The translations under genes were made by a program, and so were the position numbers. From NCBI GenBank assembly GCA_038030265.1, contig CM075941.1, positions 14,756,001 through 14,820,000 on the forward strand: a DNA stretch of 64,000 nucleotides, read 5' to 3'. This DNA is from Corythucha ciliata. Lineage: Eukaryota > Arthropoda > Insecta > Hemiptera > Tingidae. Shown one piece after another: positions 53,509-64,000 of the stretch. Within the stretch, counting starts at the first letter, position 1. Each line of letters opens with the position of its first letter. The notes under the pieces were generated by a model. The model saw only the letters and a list, made by a program, of their open reading frames with translations, did not search any database and had not been told where the DNA came from.

Positions 53509-55020
53509 TCGTTTGCCCGAGAACCCTACGTTCGGCTAGTAATTGAAACGATGAAATTTTAATGGGTTAACCGGAAGCCTACATTCGGCTAGGAATTCAA
53601 CCGAAGTGAGATGTTTTCGGTTGACCTGTAACCGTTCATTCGGGTGAGCGGTCATTGGAAGTATTTTCTTCGTGTTGCTCTTGAACTGAACATCGATCAA
53701 TCTGGCATGCACCTTCAACTGTCTGTGTACCGACCTGCCTCGCCATGTTGGTTAAAGCTTTGCTGAAAAGGAGCCAGATATTATGACCATTTACTATAAT
53801 GAACCGGCTGAGCAAACGCCTAGTTAATTGGCCAGGCTGAAAAGTTTAGCCTCGCTGGTTCATCAGCAAATTTTCATCTCAGCTGACTGAGGATTCACTG
53901 AGCAACATCACCAATGATGAAAGATTATAATCCTTCCTAACAAGCCTACAAGGTAACTCTTTCCAAATTCGGTGAGATGCTCAAGTGATTCCTGAGGTCG
54001 TTGGGTTAAATGGCTCATTCTCAGTAAAACAACCAGAGAAATAAATGATAAGGCGATTAAGAGGTATCAAAGACAAACCGTGGGTACCTTTTTTTCTGTT
54101 GTTCGATGTTTTGAAGAAATTCGAAAAGAAGTTAGATGCTTTCCCCTTCACGCGTAGAAGAATGAAGAATTATGGCCTGGCGGCTTCACAGCATGGCTTC
54201 TTCCAGGATCCTCCCTCCCTTTTCACTTGTACTCGGTTCTTCGTTACCCTAGCGTCAGCTAAAACACTTCCTATCGGGTTCCCTTCCTCACGATGCGAGA
54301 AATTTGTCCTTGAAACCCGACCGAAGGTCGGTCGACCGGACCGATGAGGCTATGAATTTCCCTAAAGGACAATTCGACTTTTTTTTCCCGAGAGACGTGA
54401 CTGAGTGAACCCTTTCCCCACCACCACATGTAGCACGCTTATCCCTCCCTCTACCTTTTAAAGCTATAATCACTATTTTTCGGTATTATTTTCTTAGTTT
54501 ATATTAACGGGTAAAATTGTAAAAAGTGAACAACTGTTAAGGCGGGCTAAGATAAAGCGCGGAAGAGCTATACCCACACGCTTTTTGACCGAAAATAATA
54601 TTCGGTCGTTACGGCTACTTTATTTGGGTCGTGTGATAATCGAGAAATAAATTCGGTTGGGATTTCGTTTGGCTAGTCACCCGAAGAATTCATCCTTGAA
54701 TCTATTCGTGTGAAGCTTACGCTTTCTGATCAACCGAATAGTGTTCTGGGGTGAAACTAGCCCGATTAGTGTAAACACACGAACCCATCGTGTCAAAAAG
54801 TATCTTGCTACGGTCAAAAGTTCAGTCCAACCGAAGAAAAATGGCACATTTCGTGTGACAATCACCCGTGCTTCGTCCAATAAAACGATTTAACCGAACC
54901 TTAAGTTGAATGTTGCACGAACGTCGTGCAATATCGACCCGAAAACTGCTGCCAGTTGACCGAACACCTCTTCGGTTGCTTGGGAAATTTCTTCGGTCGA
55001 ACATTTTTTTTCTCAGTGCG
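53509..55020. repeat. Region dense in ACCGAA/TTCGG motifs, possible large TIR element
   Basis: TTCGGCTAG, GGTTAACCGGAAG, CAACCGAAG, TCACCCGAAG and TTCGGTTG recur in both orientations throughout. It ends TTTTTTTTCTCAGTGCGG, whose reverse (CACTGAGAAAAAAAA) resembles the ends at 50992 and 51857. The left boundary is hidden in the segmental duplication. No protein recognised. Confidence 0.45.
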
Positions 55021-55975
55021 GAGCTTTCTGTGCATGTGATTCGACCTATTGGTGGATCGAGTTATTTGTTGTTCGATCAATTTTTTGACCTCAAGAAAAC
55101 CCAGTGAAATTGATTTTTGAAGACGGACCCGTGAACTTGATTTTTTTTTTTTGCGTGACCCCCATGAAACTCCGCAAAATTGGCTTCTTGACAGGGAAAA
55201 CCCCGCTAAACTTATTTTTGAGGTGCCTTACGCAAAGAGAGTGAATTTTTAGGCGGCAAAAGTGTGAACGTCTGTTTTTTTGTAGTGGCAACCCCGCGAA
55301 ATGAGGGTTTCCATTTTTGTTATTTTTTACGAAACACAAAATCAGGGGGCTGATTCTATAGAGACCTTTAGCAACACCCCCGCTAACGCTAACGCAAACG
55401 ATAAATCAGTAGTTGCTTGGTTACGAAAGATCTGATTGGTTGAAATTTGAAAATAAAGTTTCCGGAGGATTTAACGGGAGAGGGCTAAAACTCACTTATA
55501 ACTCTCAAACTTCCGCAACATGAAATGGAAGGAGGGCGTGGGGAGGTACCACGTTGCCACGGTTTTTACTATTAAAACGGAAACATTTCCGCAGCCAAAC
55601 CCGCGAATTATGTTTTTTGAATATACCCAGCACTCAAACCGACAAAATTAGTTTTTTGAAGAGAAAACGCCGCAAAATTTATTTATGGAAGGGTCTAATC
55701 CACGAAATTTGATTATTTTAAAAGCCAGAACCAAGCAAGGAAACGTCCTGATTGGATGGAAAATCACTAATACGAAAAAGGGGTAAATTCGTCGTTTTTG
55801 ATAAGATAAAGGACCTTCGGCTTCATAATAACACTTATCTTTGGTGAACAGTGGGTCAACCAATTCGGTAAGGAAAGTAGAGGGAAGAGAAGTTGCAACT
55901 AATTGAATGAGAGTGCGCTGGCCGCGGGTTCATGTTCTTCTTGACGGGCTACAGCACATTACATTCTCCTATAAT
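55021..55975. other. Degenerate repeats and a diverged foldback relative
   Basis: 55090-55330 and 55590-55740 contain loose units like CCCCGCAAAATTGGCTTCTT. 55345-55590 has pieces similar to the 11880-12137 MITE. No gene. Confidence 0.4.
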
Positions 55976-57860
55976 ACGAAAGGTGGAAAATCGCCGCATT
56001 CGAGTGACTTCAAAAAAGGGATAAAATCGCAAATTCGCGGTCATAATAGAGAAAATTGCTAATTCGCGGCTAAAATACAGAAAACTCTAATTCATTTCTT
56101 CCGATGAATTCGTGGCTAAAATGCGGAAAAATTGCGGCTAAAATGGGGAAAAATGGTTAATTCTTGGCTAAAATGGAGAAAAATTTCAAGTTTTTAGATG
56201 AAATTGAGAAGCGCAACTTCATTTCATGGCTTATATGAAAACACCAAATCGTGGCTTCTAAAGGCAACTTCGTGGCTGAAAGTGATCAAAATCGCTGATC
56301 AGCAAAATATAAGCGTTAAATTTCCGGGTGAAAATTGGGTAAACCGTCACTTCACGGTTCAATTGGTTCAATTCAAGAAAAAAAGCTAATATTGAGAACG
56401 AATTGATTTTCACAGAACATGAAAAGTCGCAGTGTCTGCAGGCAACTACAAATTGAGAAAAAGCGTTAGTTTATGGATAAAAGTGAAATAATCGCTGGTG
56501 ATAGATTCGCCCGGGGGCGCCAAATCTCTGAGGCCGGCACTGAGAGGGTGCGCAATTTTCATCAAAAACGCACAGTCAGAACACTATACAGGCTGAACGC
56601 TGGCTATACGCTGAAATCGCGCGATTCCCGCACACGTGTAGGTTGGAGCAGGCTCGCGTTTCGATGGAAATCACGCGCTCGCTACAAACTCTAAACCCAC
56701 TCTAACAGCTAAAATCACGAGGGTCCTGTGTCACGTCACGTAGCACTCGGGGTAATTCTCAGTTAAAATTAAAGAATAACACTCATTCAAAGCTAAAATT
56801 GAAAAAAAAAATCAGAAATTCACGATTTTGGGGAATGATTTCGTCACTAAAAATAAGACAAAGCATGTCCGCAACTGGACAAAATTACCAATTCGGGAAT
56901 AGAATCATGTAACGCCCAAACTTACATATAATTGAGAAAACACCAATTCGTGGATAATATTGAGAACCTGAATTTCGGCCGTGAGTTAGCACTTTTTCTA
57001 GCTTATATTTACGAATGGGCGATTTTTCTCAACTCTATTCGTGAATTAGCCATTTTTCCCAAACTTAACCCTGAATTATTGCTTATTTTTCTCGAGTCGA
57101 CACGATTTTTTTCTCTTTTAGCCAAGGCCGTCTTCACTACAGTTAATTGGGGCCACTAGGCCAGGGTGAAATAGGACCCCCTCAGGGAAATTGTGATATT
57201 TCCACTTTTAGCGATGAATTATAATTGTCTCAATTTTAACCGCGAATCAGCAATTATTTTTCACCATTTTCTTGACGTATTAGCGTTTTTATCGCAGCGC
57301 TAATTAACCGTTAAATTTGGAGAACACGCTAATTCACAGCTAAAATGAGGAAAAATCGTCCTTTCGTGAATAGAATCGAGAAAAGGCACTAAAATTTTCA
57401 CAGCCAAAATTGAGAAAAACGATAATTCATTATTGAAATTGAAACACAACCAATTCGCCGATTTGAGAGGCAATTTTTGCCTAAAAGCGAGGCAAAAACT
57501 AATTCATCAATAAAAGGATAACAAAATCGCTAATTCACCGCTAAATTGAAGAAAAAAATTAATTTGCGGCCGAAATTAAGAAAAAGTGCGATTCCGTGGT
57601 TAACATTGGGGAAAACCGCTACTAGTTTGCGGCTTATGGAGACATATTCAGCTAAAATATAGAAAAATGGCTAATTCACGTATAAAAGTGAAAAAAACCG
57701 CTAATTTGAAGCTTAAATAAAGCAAACCCCAAAGTCGCGGCTAGAAAAGAGAGAAAGCACGGATAGGCGGCAAAAAATTAAATCGTATGCCGCTAATGGA
57801 CGGCTAAAATTGAGAAAAAAGTTAGTTTGCGGTTAATCACGCCACTACGTCGTTGACGGC
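55976..57860. repeat. Degenerate array, GCGGCTAAAATTGAGAAAAA type
   Basis: Dozens of imperfect units of about 29-30 bp. Most read GCTAATTCGCGGCTAAAATT then GAGAAAAAC on the plus strand. From about 56970 to 57300 several units are in reverse orientation (TTTTTCTCAA...GTGAATTAGC). A less repetitive patch at 56500-56760 is interposed. Confidence 0.8.
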
Positions 57861-60300
57861 AATTCAAATAGATTCGCGAGGGTTTGTCTCTTTAACAGGC
57901 CAAATTCACGGATGCGGCTCTTTTAAACACTAAATTTCACAGGTGTGGCTAGTAAAAATCCAATTGCGATGGCTTGGCTCATTCATATAAGCCAAAGTTT
58001 CTGTAAAGGATGAGGTAGGAGTGGTGAAGTAGAGGATGTGTATAGGAGGTGAAAAGCGCGATGCCCTGCTTCGAATGAATAATACCAAAAGACCTGTTTT
58101 GTGTCTGATTTGATGATTTTTGAGATTACCATTTTCAATTTTAGGGCCGAAAAACATTTACCTCCGGTTACATTCGCAGTTTTCTTGTCGATTTGTTACT
58201 TCCGATTGGGTTTCGACAGGTAGTTGAGTTCTGTGAGTTTCACAAGTTCCTCCTTCCCATTCTTGCCACCACACTGTTGCCGATGATTCCAAGCAACGGT
58301 GAATTTTATTTGTTTCAGGCATCCCAATTTACTTGCCATTGCTCACCCGTCAAACTCTCATATATACGCATCAGAGGCCTTAAAAGAAGATAAGTTCAAC
58401 GCCCGGAAGGATGCAGACAAATTGATAGCTCCCAACCATTTTTCAATCGCCTGGATGAAGAAGAAGAAGATGAAAAAGAATAAAAAAGAAAAGACAATCT
58501 ATGCGAATGTACCTACACCCCAAGCTGTGTCAGAGAGCCCAAAAATGAGTGATGATAACGCACAGTAGACTCCGAAGAGTATTCCAAAGTTATATTTGCC
58601 CTCACGTGAAGTGACAAATTATCCTTTGTGGATTCACTGTGTATAACAAAAACAGGAGCCTCATCCATTATTCCGGAGCCACACATCCCCCTCCCACCGT
58701 ATGAATATAGCACCTTTGACTAAATAAAAAATGCTGCCCCCCCCCCCACCGTGATAAAATGATTGCTTGATGGTACGGAGAAATTTCGGGCAACTCGAAA
58801 GATTTCTGTATTACGATAACAAGCTATCATTTCACTTTTTATGGTGCGAGAGAGACGAGAAAAAAAAATAATTGAGCCGATTGAGCCCCAACCCTTCGTC
58901 CTTATTGTCTTACCATCGAAGTCACTCTCAAACTTTCGCTGCTCGCCGTTCCTTCACGATCAGATAACTCTCCTCCTCTTCGAGGAGCGTTCGATGATTT
59001 TCATTCTGTCGTGATGGCTGATGGTTAGGACGATCCCAAGGTGGAAGAAGACTTGTGCTTTTTTTTCTCTCTCTCTCTCTCTCTCTTGTTTTCTTAGTTT
59101 TTTATCTACCAAAGGGGCTGACGCCCTTTCGACCTCGCCTCGTGTCACTACCACCAATCCCTCGTTAAACTATACAAAAAACAACTTGAAAAAACCAAAT
59201 TTAGAGCGATTATCGCTCAATATCGTGAACCTGCTATTAAGCAATTTTCAGCTCGTTCAATCTGTCCGATAAATAAGAAAAAATAATCAACTCCTAAGGA
59301 AGAACAAGTAGGTGGTGTTATTTCGTGTAAATGGGGTTGGTGGTGGCCATTAAAAAATGTCCGTATTTGGAAATTTCAATCAAAAACTCATAATCTAGAA
59401 CACGGGGCGAAGGAATAATAACTGCCCAGCCGATAAGATCAGATGCCTGGGTGTCCTCCGAAACGCGGAACTTTGGTGTTGTAGGCCCTCGGGTGATGTT
59501 GCCCGGTGGAGGTGTGACGAGCTTTCCACCCTAAACAGCCCAAATTTGTCATAATTTCGCGCTCAAATTTTAAAATTCTGTTGGAAGAAAGCGTCATCAT
59601 TATACCCGGCTGGGGTCCAATGCCCGAACAAACCTGCAGCCCTCGAGGGGGACCCCATAAAGTTGATGGTAAATGGGGGAATAAATTAACGTTTTTTCCT
59701 CCTTTTTTGAAAGAGAAGGGGCCGGGGGGCAAACATTTCGATAGTATCGAAATTATCGTCAAATAATTTTGTTTGTCAAGATAAAAAGCAATAGGGCGAC
59801 TACACCGCTACCGGTAGCGCGACTTGTTGAATATTCATCGAACTGTTTGAATAATGCGCGGTGAAACATTTCTTTGAAGAAAAAACCACCCCTCCTTCCA
59901 CACTTCTTCTAGTTTTAATGAACCTTCTACAAGAAAACGCTTCCACAACGTTGCTTAAAGTTGGTAGCTTTTCGCTCAGAAATAACACTTTTAATTTGTA
60001 CATAAATTTAGCGTTGCCGAACGAAATGTCCACCCTAACCCAACCAATCACAGACGTTTTTTCCTTCATGTCCCTCTCCCCACCTATAAAATATGGACTC
60101 TTCGACAGTAAAAGAGTTCCTCTATTAATCCAGATAGGAGAGCGGCCGGTAATATCTCTGGACGACTCACAATAATGATTCAGTATTTTAATCAATTCCG
60201 GAGAATTATTTTTTTGTTACAATCCAGTAAAAGCTTTGAGACTGTGAGTGGCGGGGGATTACCGGAGGGGCTATTGCCCTGTCAGGGGGAAGTTTTTCAC
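57861..60300. other. Mostly unassigned region
   Basis: No supported gene. A CT microsatellite lies at 59065-59087. Frames on both strands overlap at 59800-60195 with no recognisable motif. A plus-strand Lys-rich frame at 58299-58568 is low complexity. C-runs occur at 58737-58748. Confidence 0.35.
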
Positions 60301-61300
60301 AAAACCACGAATTGACACATTTTCGGAATTTTAGCCACGAGTCACTTCTTTATCACAACGCTATCGAAGAATTTTATCGTTTTTTTTTTTTTTTAGAACT
60401 TTTAGCCGCATAATTGATCAAGAACAGAAAATTAGCTATGCATTCTCAATTTTAGCTGGCTGAGGACGGCCCTGAACATTTGGCGCCCCCGGGCGAATCT
60501 TTCGCCAGCCGTCAGTATCCGCGATTTGGCGTTTTCTCTATTTTAACCGTGAATTAGTGTTCTTCCCCCTCACTTCGGCGCTTTTTCTCAATTTCTTTGG
60601 TGAATTGACGATTTGTCACCTTTTTATAGTCTCGACTTAGCAATTTTTCTCTATATTCGCCGTGAATTTGTGTTTTTCGATTTTAGCCACAAATGAGCAC
60701 TTCTTCTTAATTTTAGTCGCATGAATTAAGTTACCCTGAAAACCATGACTTGCCTTTTTTCTTGGTTTTAGCCATGAATTAGTTATTTCTAGTTCGAGCC
60801 GCGAATGAGACACAATGAATGAGACAATTTTCGCATCATTTTTACGCTGTTTCTGAACAGCGGATTTTCGCGGATATTTAACCGCGAATTAGCGCTTTTT
60901 CCTTATTTAACCTCAGATTAGCGATTTTATTCACTTTCGGCCATGAAGTTAGGTACCTTCTTAATAAAGGTAAGGTGAATTAGCGATTTTTCTCTATTTT
61001 AGCTGCAAATGAGAGATTCTTCCCAATTTTAACCGTGAATTAGCGCTTTCATCATTTGAGACGTTAATCAGCGTGTTTCGTAATTTTGATTGCGTAAATT
61101 AATGCTTTTTTTCTACACATCATGCCCGATTTTTTCCCTTTTTCTCATTTTTAGCCGCAAAATGACGCGTTTTACTTTGAATCAACCAAGTATTTTGTTT
61201 TTAAATTAGGATTTAGCGCTTCACCTCCCTATAGCCGTGAATTAGCCATTTATCTCAATTTCAGCCTCATATTAGCGTTATTCTAAATTTTCAATCGAGA
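60301..61300. repeat. Degenerate array, mainly reverse orientation
   Basis: Units read TTTTAGCCGTGAATTAGCG then TTTTTCTC, the reverse complement of the 56-57.8 kb array. The spacing of about 30 bp is kept although sequence is heavily diverged. Confidence 0.78.
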
Positions 61301-61323
61301 ATCCTCGAAATGGTGCTTTTACC

Positions 61324-61454
61324 TAGTGATGCACGAGACCGAGACGAGACCATCATTTCTGGTGCTCGTTTTCTGACCTCGAGCCGAGACCGAGATGAGA
61401 CCGCTATTTTCGAGACGAGACCGAGACTGGTCTCGGAATTAAAAGAATGAAAAG

Positions 61455-61491
<37 letters not shown>

Positions 61492-63832
61492 ATGGCTCAT
61501 TTATTAATACAGAACATTTTAACAATGAAATGACCTTGTTTTATGCCGAGACGGCTATTCTGTTATGGGCCTCCGGGATGTGGTGGATCCAAGGGGTGGA
61601 CATATCCCCCCCCCCCAACGCACAAAATGACATAAAATAATGGGGAAAAATTTAGTTTTTGTAACAATATCGTTGGAAACACGCACATTTCTTCTTCTTT
61701 CACGAATTATACATCATGGTTTTCGCACGATCACGGAGGGAAGTGATACTTCCCCTTCGCCAGGCACCTCAACAGGGAAGTTGATTTTTACTTGAAAAGA
61801 TGAGCTAGGTGAAAAAGCATTTTTTTTTTTCACTCACTAGTGAAGCAAATTAAGGCAGAATGCCAATAATTTCACATTTTCCCTCGCAAGCGAAGGAAAC
61901 AGGAAGGCTTTCACTCACTAGTGAAGGAAAGTGAAAAAAAGTTCTGTATTCAATTAGCGTACCCTTGCCTCCGAACACTTGCAGGAAAGACAATTAAACC
62001 TGTTGGTCGTACGAAAAATAATATCCACAACTCGTGGACTCGGCCCCGCCTCCTGAGCCAAACACAACTCGCAGGTAAAACTCCACTTCCCTCACTTGTT
62101 GTGAAATATAATATTATTTCTCTTGTCTCGCGAAAAATATCGTGCATACCGCAATTCACTTGCTCGTATTCATTTAGTCGACTCGGATTTGCCTCGCCAG
62201 CCAAACAACGTAGTCGCAAGTAAAATGGCACTTGCGTGTCTCGTTACATGTAAGATACTTTTTTTTTTTAAACAACTGATTATTTTAGAGCCTAGGGGAT
62301 AAAAATTTCACTTTATCGCCGTGACCCAAAAAATCAGCCCATGTTTTAATAAAAAAATACTGTACACACCGCGTCAAAAAAGTGATTTTGGGGATTTGGG
62401 GAGGGGGGCTACACCTCGCCCGTCCAATTTTTTCTTTCGGCCTCGAAAAAATCGATTTCTTGCCTAGGCGTATAATCTATTATTCCTAAGATAATTCTTA
62501 AAGAAGTGTTTGAGCAGACGTTCATCGTGCGTAAAGACCTACTTTACACACGCCGTGCGGTAAAGAGCTCACGGTAAATGAGTGAACTCTTTACCACACG
62601 GCGTGTGTAAAGTAGGTCTTTAAGCACGATGAATGATGGGTGAAGGATGAGTGGAACCGTAAAAATTACAACCCAAAAAGGTCAAAGTCAGCTGATTATG
62701 TTGGTGAGTTGGTAGAAGAATTGAGGCAGGGAAGCCCGCTTTCATTTTACGCGCTTCTTTTGTTTCTTCTTTTTTATTTCTCTAGAATGAAGTTGTGTGG
62801 CAAATGGGAGACTTTACGGAACCCTTAAATTAAATAATTATGAACCTAGTTGGCTTTAAAAGGCTTTGAACGACCGAAGGTAAAAAAAAGCGTACGATCC
62901 TGAGGCGTATAATCGCACTACAAACTCTACCGATGATGGCACTCGACTTCGTCTCGTGTCACAAACATCGTGCCTCGTTCGTTAAAAGCTCCTTCATGCC
63001 TAGGTATCGTAATAAAAAAATGGGTTAAGGTTCCCGGGGGGCCGGTGAATTACAATGCAACCCATGGTTGCTCGCGCACTAGGCAGCAATGATTTCCAGG
63101 CTGGGGCAGCCACTAGGACAAGCCCAACTTCACAGCAGCCAACTGGCTGCCGCGGCCAGGCTGCTTAGTGCAAGGGAACCCTAATTTTGCGTTGGAAACT
63201 TCCCTGGGCCACTATCATCAAACTCGACACCACTTTAAATTTTTTTTTTTTTTTTAAACTAACATTGCCAGTCGAAGGAGGGTCTGATGTATGAGGGGGG
63301 GATTGTGCACCTCTGCCTCGTCGTGTCTGGGAAGGGAAGTCTCTCGCTTGAACTAAATGAGTTGGCATGTGCGAAATTTTGAGTTGATCTCGTTGAATTC
63401 CCAACAGTTCCCCTTTCACGTTCTCAGTGTGGCGACTGTTTTAAAGGAACGATTCTATTTTGGGGCAATTACAAAGCTCTTTGGCCATTAATCAGTAGTG
63501 CATCACTTATCTCCCTTCGTGCCACGAGCCAGCAGGAAGGAAAGCAAAGTATAAATTCATCTATCGTCGTCATATGTAATCATTGAGGCGAGAATAGGAT
63601 GATTCGTCACTAATATCACACATACTTTGAATTCGCGCCTTTAACTTTTCGAGACGAGACCGAGACTTTCGAGACCGAGACCGAGACGAGACCGACTTTT
63701 CATGACCGAGACCGAGACGAGACCGACTTTTCATGATCGAGACCGAGACCGAGACGAGACCGACTTTTCATGAGCGAGACTGAGACCGAGACCACTCAAG
63801 TCTCGTCTCGGTCTCGGTCTCGTGCGTCACTA
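61324..63832. mobile_element. 2.5-kb hAT-type element with GAGACCGAGAC subterminal repeats
   Basis: The left end TAGTGATGCACGAGACCGAG and the reversed right end TAGTGACGCACGAGACCGAG differ by one base, and CTTTTACC flanks both ends (61316-61323, 63833-63840). Each end has many GAGACCGAGAC/GACGAGACC units (61330-61440, 63650-63820). Inside are a poly(A) run at 61455-61489, a long palindrome and non-coding sequence. No transposase, so it is non-autonomous. Confidence 0.9.
62521..62633. repeat. Large palindrome, about 52-bp arms
   Basis: TTCATCGTGCGTAAAGACCT...GAGCTCAC faces its near-perfect reverse complement ending AGCACGATGAA, with a spacer of about 10 nt. It is nested in the hAT-type element and may be a small foldback insertion. 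Confidence 0.85.
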
Positions 63833-63840
63833 CTTTTACC

Positions 63841-64000
63841 CAATGTTGGGAACGAATAATATTAGCAGTGACCACGTTTTTATCCGCTAACTATGCCCTA
63901 AGAACATCACATTAGCGCGTCTTCTCAATTTTAGCCGACTAAGGGACGAAATATTACTTTTCGCGTGTTCCAAGAAAAAAGCACTTTCACCAATACTTAT
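63841..64000. repeat. Continuation of the degenerate array after the hAT-type insertion
   Basis: CACATTAGCGCGTCTTCTCA and ATTTTAGCCGACTAAGG resume the 60.3-61.3 kb pattern, so the element inserted within this array. Confidence 0.6.

Noticed and set aside
58299..58568. Lys-rich 89-codon frame
   Set aside because: Low-complexity AAGAAGAAGATG stretch. No domain or neighbouring exon recognised.
59800..60195. Long overlapping frames on both strands
   Set aside because: No recognisable domain, codon pattern or splice context. One is likely a shadow of the other or both are chance.

Overview
This is nuclear DNA of an animal, most likely an arthropod and possibly a crustacean. The assignment rests on the retroelement mix (BEL/Pao, Ty3-type, Penelope-like, I/Jockey-type LINEs), many hAT-type and other terminal-inverted-repeat (TIR) elements, AT-rich spacers, and short GT-AG introns with TATA/Inr promoters. 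No bacterial operon, phage, CRISPR or housekeeping gene is visible. Nearly all long open frames belong to transposable elements, most of them broken.

The most gene-like signal outside the transposons is a dispersed family of tiny two-exon genes, none visible as one continuous open frame. Each has a TATA box, an initiator about 30 nt downstream, a 55-nt first exon encoding a signal peptide, a T-rich intron of about 100-135 nt, and a short second exon. Two adjacent + strand copies lie at 13.6-14.8 kb, an inverted copy at 36.0-36.5 kb and the longest copy at 45.5-45.9 kb. An exon-1 relic lies at 0.45-0.51 kb and an exon-2 relic at 9.27 kb. Flank fragments without exons occur at 21-22, 30.8, 42.2 and 51.9 kb.

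Layout. 0-6.4 kb: relics of the gene family, a LINE RT, a Penelope-like GIY-YIG domain, a BEL/Pao element split by a SINE, and a Ty3-type integrase tail. 6.7-12.4 kb: a TIR element, an LTR-PBS-gag fragment and several foldback elements. 12.6-15.3 kb: a THAP-domain relic, a tRNA-like gene inside a foldback, two small-peptide genes and a SINE. 16.9-21.2 kb: a 4.3-kb TIR element containing a decayed LINE. 22.5-27.9 kb: an apparently full-length LINE with target-site duplication (TSD). 28.3-28.9 kb: a collapsed LTR element. 31.4-35.3 kb: a young LTR retrotransposon whose gag-PR-RT half is inverted relative to its RNase H-integrase half. 36-47 kb: gene copies C and E with TIR insertions around them. 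46-55 kb: a 788-bp hAT relic, a 2.5-kb hAT-type element full of about 30-bp repeats, and a segmental duplication that preserves its empty site. 55-64 kb: degenerate arrays of about 30 bp, then a 2.5-kb hAT-type element with GAGACCGAGAC end repeats.

Nothing points to genes working in a shared pathway. The picture is layered transposition into a segmentally duplicated small-secreted-peptide locus. TSDs and empty sites give relative timing for several insertions. Reading starts given for decayed elements are limits of similarity, not real start codons.
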